A stretch of 64,000 bases of DNA. It comes from Flavobacteriales bacterium (GTDB lineage Bacteria; Bacteroidota; Bacteroidia; Flavobacteriales_F; PHOS-HE28). This document shows, piece after piece, positions 59,712-64,000 of this stretch. The stretch lies in the NCBI GenBank assembly GCA_013360395.1, contig JABWBQ010000009.1, positions 20,405 to 84,404 of the forward strand, in the 5' to 3' direction. Under the pieces are notes generated by a model. The model was not told the DNA's origin and ran no database searches. It worked only from the letters and a program-made list of their open reading frames with translations. The stretch's first letter is position 1, and every line of letters starts with the position of its first letter. The translations under genes and the position numbers were made by a program.

Positions 59712-62294
59712 TCAGAAACCGATGCTCAGCATGGCGAAATAGGTGCGGCCGAAGAGGTAGCTCAGGCGCGGGGGGAACTTGTCCACGTCCATCCGCTCGT
59801 AGCGCAGCTGCTCGAAGCCGCCCACCACGAAACTGCGGTTGTTCAGCACGTTGTTCACCGACACGTTGAGCGCGATGCGGTACTTGCGTTTCACCATCCA
59901 CGACTTGCCGCCGAAGAGGTCAAGGGTGAAGGCGTTGTCGAGCTTGGTCTGTTGCAGCAGCTGCTCCCATTGCGGGTCCTCCACCACCAGCCCGTCCAGG
60001 GCCTCGGCCGTGCGGCGGTCCGGGTTGGGGTCCAGGTAGATGTCGGCGAAATAGTTGGCCGTGACGTTGATGAACCAGTACTTGGGGCTGTTGTAGCGCA
60101 GGCCCAGCGAGGCGGCCGTCTGCGGCATGCCGCCCACGCGGTAGTTGGTCCAGTACACGGTGCGGTCGGTGGCGAAGACCTCCTCGCTGTTGTCGCGGGT
60201 GATGGTGGCCTGCGGGCGGCTGGAGTACACGAAACGTCCGGTGCCCAATGCGGCGTTGACGCCGATGGTGGAGGTGATGTTGGCCTCCAGGCCGAGCTCG
60301 GCACCGGTGTGGCGCTGGTCCACGCCGCGCATGGTGTAGTTCACCAGGGTCAGGTACTCGTCGTGGAAGAACGAACGGGCCCACACCTGGTCGGCGATGT
60401 CGGCCCAGTAGATGGTCGCGCGGCCCTTGAGGCGGGGGAAGCGCACCACATAGCTCAGGTCGGCACTGCTCACCTTCTCGGTGGTGAGCCCGGGCACCAC
60501 GGCATCGCGGGTGCGAGGCGACAGGTAGGCCCAGCGGGCCAGCGGCGGGCGGGTGAGGTAGGCGCCGTTGAGGGTGATGAAATGACGGCCGCTGAGCTTG
60601 TACACCGCGCCTGCCTTCAGGCCATAGTGCAGGAAGCCCTGCACGGCCGACTTCCCGAAGGAGTTGTCCGGGAAGCGGCCGTTGCGCATGAAACCCTCGC
60701 GGAAGAAGGACTGATGGCCGAGCATGCCCGCGACGTAGAGCTCCACCTGCTGCCAGCGGTGCTCGAACTGCACGAAGCCCGAGGCCTGGCGCACATGCAT
60801 GTCGTAGTCGTGCCCGTAGCGTTCGCCCACGGTGATCACGGCGTTGGGGCGGTTGAGGTCGTTCTGGGCCACGTTGGGGTCGGCGGACACCTGGTCGGCG
60901 AACTGGTCCACGTCCACCCAGAAGTCGCCGCCCAGCAGGTCGTCCACCACCCGGTAGTTGTGCGTCACGTGGTCGTGGTAACCCGCACCGGCGGTGAGCT
61001 GGGTGCGGTCGTTCAGCGCCTTGGACCATACGCTGTTGAGGCCCATGCGACGCGGGTCGTTGCGCTGTTCCTCCACGATGTACTTGCTGCGATTGCCCGT
61101 CAGGTCAAGGCCCGGGGTGCCGTCGGCGTCCTGCACGGTGAACAGGTTCTTGCCGTTGGCGAAGTAGAGCTGGTCCCAATCGATCTGACCGGCGGTACCG
61201 TTCTGCCAGGCGGCGGTGAGGCGCGCGGCCTCCTCGGGGTCCGTGTCGGCGTAGTAGCTGGGCAGATAGCGGTAATAATCCGGGCGCGGGTCCTTGGCGT
61301 CGAACCAGTTGAGCCTGGTCTGCGCATCGCGCCCGGCCGTGTAGTAAAGGCTGGTGGTCCAGGTGGTGCGGTCGTCCGGGGTGAAATAGTGGGTGAGCAC
61401 GGCCATCGGCTTGTGGTCGAAGCTCACCTGGGCGTTGCGTTTCTCGCCGGCCTGGTAGCCCCAGTTGGAGTTGTAGTAGGGATCGCCGGTGAGGTCGTAG
61501 GCCTCCTGCACGGCCAGCCCCTGGCGTCCCTGGCGGATGGGAGCGCCGAAGCCGGTGAAGCCGATGCTGTGGCGGTCGTTGAGCTTGCGCTCCACGCTCA
61601 GGAAATAGGCGGCGGCGTTGAAGAAGGTACCCTTGGCATAACCCTCGTTGGCATAACGCCAGCTGGCCGAGGCGCTCACGGCCCAGCCGTTCTTCATCAT
61701 GCCGGTGCTGTGGGTGAGCATCACACGATGGTCGTAGGCACGGTTGCTCAACGCGTAGGAGATGCGGGTGCCGCTGCGCTGGGCGCTGGCGCGGGCGTTG
61801 ATCGCCGAATAGCCGGCGATGCCGGCGAAGGCCAGGCGTGAGGCGGACAGACCGGTGCGCACCTCCATCTGGCGCGTCACATCGTTGAGGCCGCCCCACT
61901 GGCTCCAAGTGGCCCAACCGGCCTCGGGATCGTTCACAGGGATGCCGTTGATGAGCACCGAGCTGTTCTCGCCATCAAGCCCGCGGATGCGGAAACGCGC
62001 TGTTCCCCAGCTCAGGCCCGCCGTGGCCGCGAACACATCACGGGACGATTGCAGGATGCCCGAGATGTCCTGCGAACCCAACTCCGATTCCAGGTCGCTG
62101 GAGGTCACCGTGTAGACGGGTAGTCGTTCCTGGAGCACACCGGCGGAGTCCACTTGCCCACCGGCATCCAGGGAATCGACCACCTGGGCCTTCAGGGTGC
62201 AGGGGGACACCAGGAGCAGCAGGGCTGCGGCGAGCGCGCCGGGCACCGTTCGCAGGATACCTGACGTCCTCAATGGTCGAATGGCCGTTTCCAC
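59712..62294 (-). CDS. TonB-dependent receptor paired with DUF5689 lipoprotein
   Basis: About 860 residues. Signal peptide (VPGALAAALLLLVSPCTLKAQ). The plug carries LPVYTVTSSDLESELGSQDI and RFRIRGLDGENSSVLINGIP; the barrel ends in SYLFGRTYFAMLSIGF. There is no ATG near the start: GTG 62294 is chosen because it follows the -7 box TAGTTTTG by 18 nt; TTG 62273 or GTG 62246 are other options. The cargo is unknown; the neighbouring OB-fold and nuclease-like proteins hint at nucleic-acid products. Confidence 0.88.
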   Translation of the reverse strand: METAIRPLRTSGILRTVPGALAAALLLLVSPCTLKAQVVDSLDAGGQVDSAGVLQERLPVYTVTSSDLESELGSQDISGILQSSRDVFAATAGLSWGTARFRIRGLDGENSSVLINGIPVNDPEAGWATWSQWGGLNDVTRQMEVRTGLSASRLAFAGIAGYSAINARASAQRSGTRISYALSNRAYDHRVMLTHSTGMMKNGWAVSASASWRYANEGYAKGTFFNAAAYFLSVERKLNDRHSIGFTGFGAPIRQGRQGLAVQEAYDLTGDPYYNSNWGYQAGEKRNAQVSFDHKPMAVLTHYFTPDDRTTWTTSLYYTAGRDAQTRLNWFDAKDPRPDYYRYLPSYYADTDPEEAARLTAAWQNGTAGQIDWDQLYFANGKNLFTVQDADGTPGLDLTGNRSKYIVEEQRNDPRRMGLNSVWSKALNDRTQLTAGAGYHDHVTHNYRVVDDLLGGDFWVDVDQFADQVSADPNVAQNDLNRPNAVITVGERYGHDYDMHVRQASGFVQFEHRWQQVELYVAGMLGHQSFFREGFMRNGRFPDNSFGKSAVQGFLHYGLKAGAVYKLSGRHFITLNGAYLTRPPLARWAYLSPRTRDAVVPGLTTEKVSSADLSYVVRFPRLKGRATIYWADIADQVWARSFFHDEYLTLVNYTMRGVDQRHTGAELGLEANITSTIGVNAALGTGRFVYSSRPQATITRDNSEEVFATDRTVYWTNYRVGGMPQTAASLGLRYNSPKYWFINVTANYFADIYLDPNPDRRTAEALDGLVVEDPQWEQLLQQTKLDNAFTLDLFGGKSWMVKRKYRIALNVSVNNVLNNRSFVVGGFEQLRYERMDVDKFPPRLSYLFGRTYFAMLSIGF

Positions 62295-62312
62295 GCGGTC
62301 GGATAAGGGCGG

Positions 62313-62320
62313 CAAAACTA
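62313..62320 (-). promoter_or_regulatory. -7 box for the TonB receptor operon
   Basis: TAGTTTTG on the minus strand, a full match to TAnnTTTG, 18 nt before the GTG start at 62294. Confidence 0.6.
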
Positions 62321-62437
62321 CGCCTTTGGCTGCTGAACCACAGGTTACCCGGATGTTAAGGTCCCGTCCGTCGGAACCGCCTCGAACGCAGGGGGTCCGC
62401 CCCAGTCAAGTGGCTGGGGCCCAGCGACTCGATACCG

Positions 62438-62445
62438 TATCTTTG
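62438..62445 (+). promoter_or_regulatory. -7 box for the adhesin gene
   Basis: TATCTTTG on the plus strand, a full match to TAnnTTTG, 32 nt before ATG 62478. Confidence 0.6.
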
Positions 62446-62477
62446 CCGATCGGCCCTGCGCCGACCCTTGCCGTGCC

Positions 62478-64000
62478 ATGAGGCGCCCCTGCATCCCCCG
62501 GTCGAAAACGCTGCGCACTGCGTGGACGTTGATGACCGCCATGCTCGGCGGCTGGGCGATGGGCAACCACTATTCCGGCGGCAGCATCACCTACGAATGC
62601 CTGGGCGGGAACCAGTACCTGGTGAACCTGGACCTTTTCGTGGACTGTTCCGGGGTGGACCCCATCCCCCAGAACCTCACCTTCCAGAGCGATTGCGGCA
62701 CCACCTTCACCCTCAATGCCCTGCCCGTGCCGCCCGGCACGGAGGTATCCCAGCTCTGCCCCACCTCCCTGCCCAACAGCACCTGCAACGGGGGCACCCT
62801 TCCGGGGATCGAACATTACCAGTTCCAGGCGGTGGTGAACCTGGCCGCTTGCGACGACTGGACGATCAGCTGGTCGATCTGCTGCCGCAACACGACGGTG
62901 AACCTCATCGGCACCCCGGGCATCTACCTGGAGGCGATCCTGGACAATGCCACGGCACCGTGCAACAACTCGCCGGTGTTCACCGACATGTCCATCCCGT
63001 ACGTGTGCGCAGGCCAGACGGTCAACTACAACTACGGTGTCACCGAGCCCGACGGCGACAGCATCGCCTATTCGCTGGTGAACGCGCGCTTCGCCGCGCC
63101 CGCCCCCACCCCGGTGCCCTATCAGGGGGGATACTCGGGGGCCTCTCCCATCAACGGCATCACCCTGGACCCCGTCACGGGCCAGCTCACCTTCAACGCG
63201 GCGATGCAGGGCAACTACGTGGTGGCGGTGCTGGTGCAGGAGTTCGATGCCAACGGGGTGCTGATCGGCTCGGTGATGCGCGACCAGATGTTCGTGGTGA
63301 TGAACTGCACGGGCAACGCCCCCACCACCGGCGGGCTGGTGAACAACACCGCGGGCCTGTTGTTGAGCGGCAACACCATCGAGGTGTGCGACGGCGAATC
63401 GTTCTGCGTGGACGTGGTGTTCACCGACGTGGATGCGGGCACCGTGCTCACCCTCACCTCCAACGCCCTGGCCCTGCTGCCCGGCGCCACCTTCACGGTC
63501 AACGGCACCAACCCGGCCACGGCCACCCTGTGCTGGACGGGTGACATCGGCAACACACCGGTGAACGTGTACGTGGAGGCGCGCGACGGCAACTGCCCCA
63601 TCGAGAACGTGGCGTCCACCTCGATCAACATCATCTCCACACAAGGCGGTGGCCCACCCCCCGATGCCGGCACGAACGGGGTGCTGAACCTGTGCACCAC
63701 CAGCGGCAACGCGAACCTGTTCGCCAGCCTCGGCGGCACACCCGATGCCGGTGGCGTCTGGCAGGGCCCGGGCGGGGTTCCGCACAACGGCACCTTCGTG
63801 CCGGGGACGGATGCGCCGGGGCTCTACACGTACACGGTCGGCAACTCCTGCCTGAACGCCACAGCGACGGTGAACGTGGTCGTGAACGCCGGGCCTGACG
63901 CCGGCACCAACGGCAACCTCACCGTTTGCAGCAACGGCGCCAGCACCAGCCTCTTCGCGCAGCTCGGCGGCACGCCCGACGCCGGCGGCGCCTGGACCGG
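62478..64000 (+). CDS. Large repeat-containing surface adhesin, 5' part
   Basis: At least 507 residues, open to the right edge. After an N-terminal hydrophobic segment (TLMTAMLGGWAMG) comes SITYECLGGNQYLVNLDLFV, a region with paired cysteines (SGVDPIPQNLTFQSDC, CCRNTTVNL), an immunoglobulin-like part, and then tandem units of 78 residues starting DAGTNG and containing LGGTPDAGG. These are features of giant gliding-associated T9SS cargo proteins of Flavobacteriales; the sorting domain would lie beyond the window. Confidence 0.85.
   Translation, partial: MRRPCIPRSKTLRTAWTLMTAMLGGWAMGNHYSGGSITYECLGGNQYLVNLDLFVDCSGVDPIPQNLTFQSDCGTTFTLNALPVPPGTEVSQLCPTSLPNSTCNGGTLPGIEHYQFQAVVNLAACDDWTISWSICCRNTTVNLIGTPGIYLEAILDNATAPCNNSPVFTDMSIPYVCAGQTVNYNYGVTEPDGDSIAYSLVNARFAAPAPTPVPYQGGYSGASPINGITLDPVTGQLTFNAAMQGNYVVAVLVQEFDANGVLIGSVMRDQMFVVMNCTGNAPTTGGLVNNTAGLLLSGNTIEVCDGESFCVDVVFTDVDAGTVLTLTSNALALLPGATFTVNGTNPATATLCWTGDIGNTPVNVYVEARDGNCPIENVASTSINIISTQGGGPPPDAGTNGVLNLCTTSGNANLFASLGGTPDAGGVWQGPGGVPHNGTFVPGTDAPGLYTYTVGNSCLNATATVNVVVNAGPDAGTNGNLTVCSNGASTSLFAQLGGTPDAGGAWT
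63663..64000 (+). repeat. Tandem 234-bp coding repeats in the adhesin gene
   Basis: Unit 1 begins GATGCCGGCACGAACGGG at 63663 and unit 2 begins GACGCCGGCACCAACGGC at 63897, exactly 234 nt (78 codons) later. The second copy is cut by the window edge, so copy number is unknown. The units code for DAGTNG...LGGTPDAGG...VNVVVNAGP-type modules. Confidence 0.85.

Noticed and set aside
62295..62315. TTG start of the TonB receptor at 62315
   Set aside because: This codon lies within the -7 box TAGTTTTG, so it would not be transcribed; a downstream GTG or TTG is more likely.
1..64000. tRNA, rRNA or riboswitch genes
   Set aside because: No cloverleaf, rRNA segment or recognisable riboswitch core was found on reading both strands, although weak structured RNAs could be missed by eye.

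Overview
The window is a gene-dense stretch of high-GC DNA from a member of the Bacteroidota, most likely a Flavobacteriales-type organism. The signs are gliding genes gldB and gldC, secreted proteins with type IX secretion C-terminal domains, TonB-dependent receptors, a fused gamma-alpha 2-oxoacid:ferredoxin oxidoreductase, Bacteroidota-only outer-membrane families, and -7 promoter boxes of the form TAnnTTTG or TAnnTTCG close to many start codons. MurE carries the DNPR motif of meso-diaminopimelate enzymes. I saw no rRNA, tRNA, CRISPR array, prophage or complete insertion sequence.

Layout. 1-1938: three small exported or surface-type genes, two sharing a duplicated upstream block and a C-terminal motif, separated by low-complexity repeats with a perfect 3 x 28 bp tandem core. 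2037-2792: an orphan LytTR response regulator. 2860-19202 (minus strand): a complete division and cell-wall (dcw) operon, mraZ-rsmH-ftsL-ftsI-murE-mraY-murD-[extra MurD domain]-ftsW-murG-murC-ftsQ-ftsA-ftsZ-yqeY, mostly joined by 4-nt ATGA overlaps. The extra ORF between murD and ftsW encodes only the C-terminal domain of MurD and is the most unusual gene here. The mraZ promoter carries a three-repeat MraZ-type box, and a second box faces the divergent genes.

19569-26245: hydrolase, engB, a small inverted-repeat element, gldC/gldB, a beta-barrel protein, nadE, a DUF4421-like barrel protein and a coiled-coil exported protein. 26291-33710 (minus): korB/korA, NifU-like and Mrp Fe-S proteins, a small STAS/SpoIIAA-like protein, an alkyltransferase-like protein, a secreted LVIVD-repeat protein and trmB. 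33793-42811: a glycosyltransferase, a secreted DRGH nuclease, a 1129-residue FG-GAP/UnbV lipoprotein, a histidine kinase, a lipoprotein, a LuxE-like acyltransferase and an Nfu protein.

42908-46490: a probable metal-handling set (small Cys-rich protein, TonB receptor, HMA-domain protein) and a gamma-carbonic-anhydrase-like protein. 46477-54377 (minus): an envelope operon, CBS protein-nadK-DUF6089-uppS-bamA-ompH-ompH-murI, divergent from pdxJ and a hydrolase. 55971-62294: a secreted endonuclease/phosphatase-family enzyme facing a minus-strand set of TonB receptor, DUF5689 lipoprotein and T9SS protein. From 62478 to the right edge runs the start of a large repeat adhesin.

Together the genes cover peptidoglycan precursor synthesis (murC, D, E, G, I, mraY, uppS), septation (ftsA, I, L, Q, W, Z), outer-membrane assembly (bamA, two Skp-like chaperones), gliding and T9SS cargo, and Fe-S-dependent central metabolism. 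Coordinates and starts come from reading the sequence; family names rest on recognised motifs and were not checked by database search.
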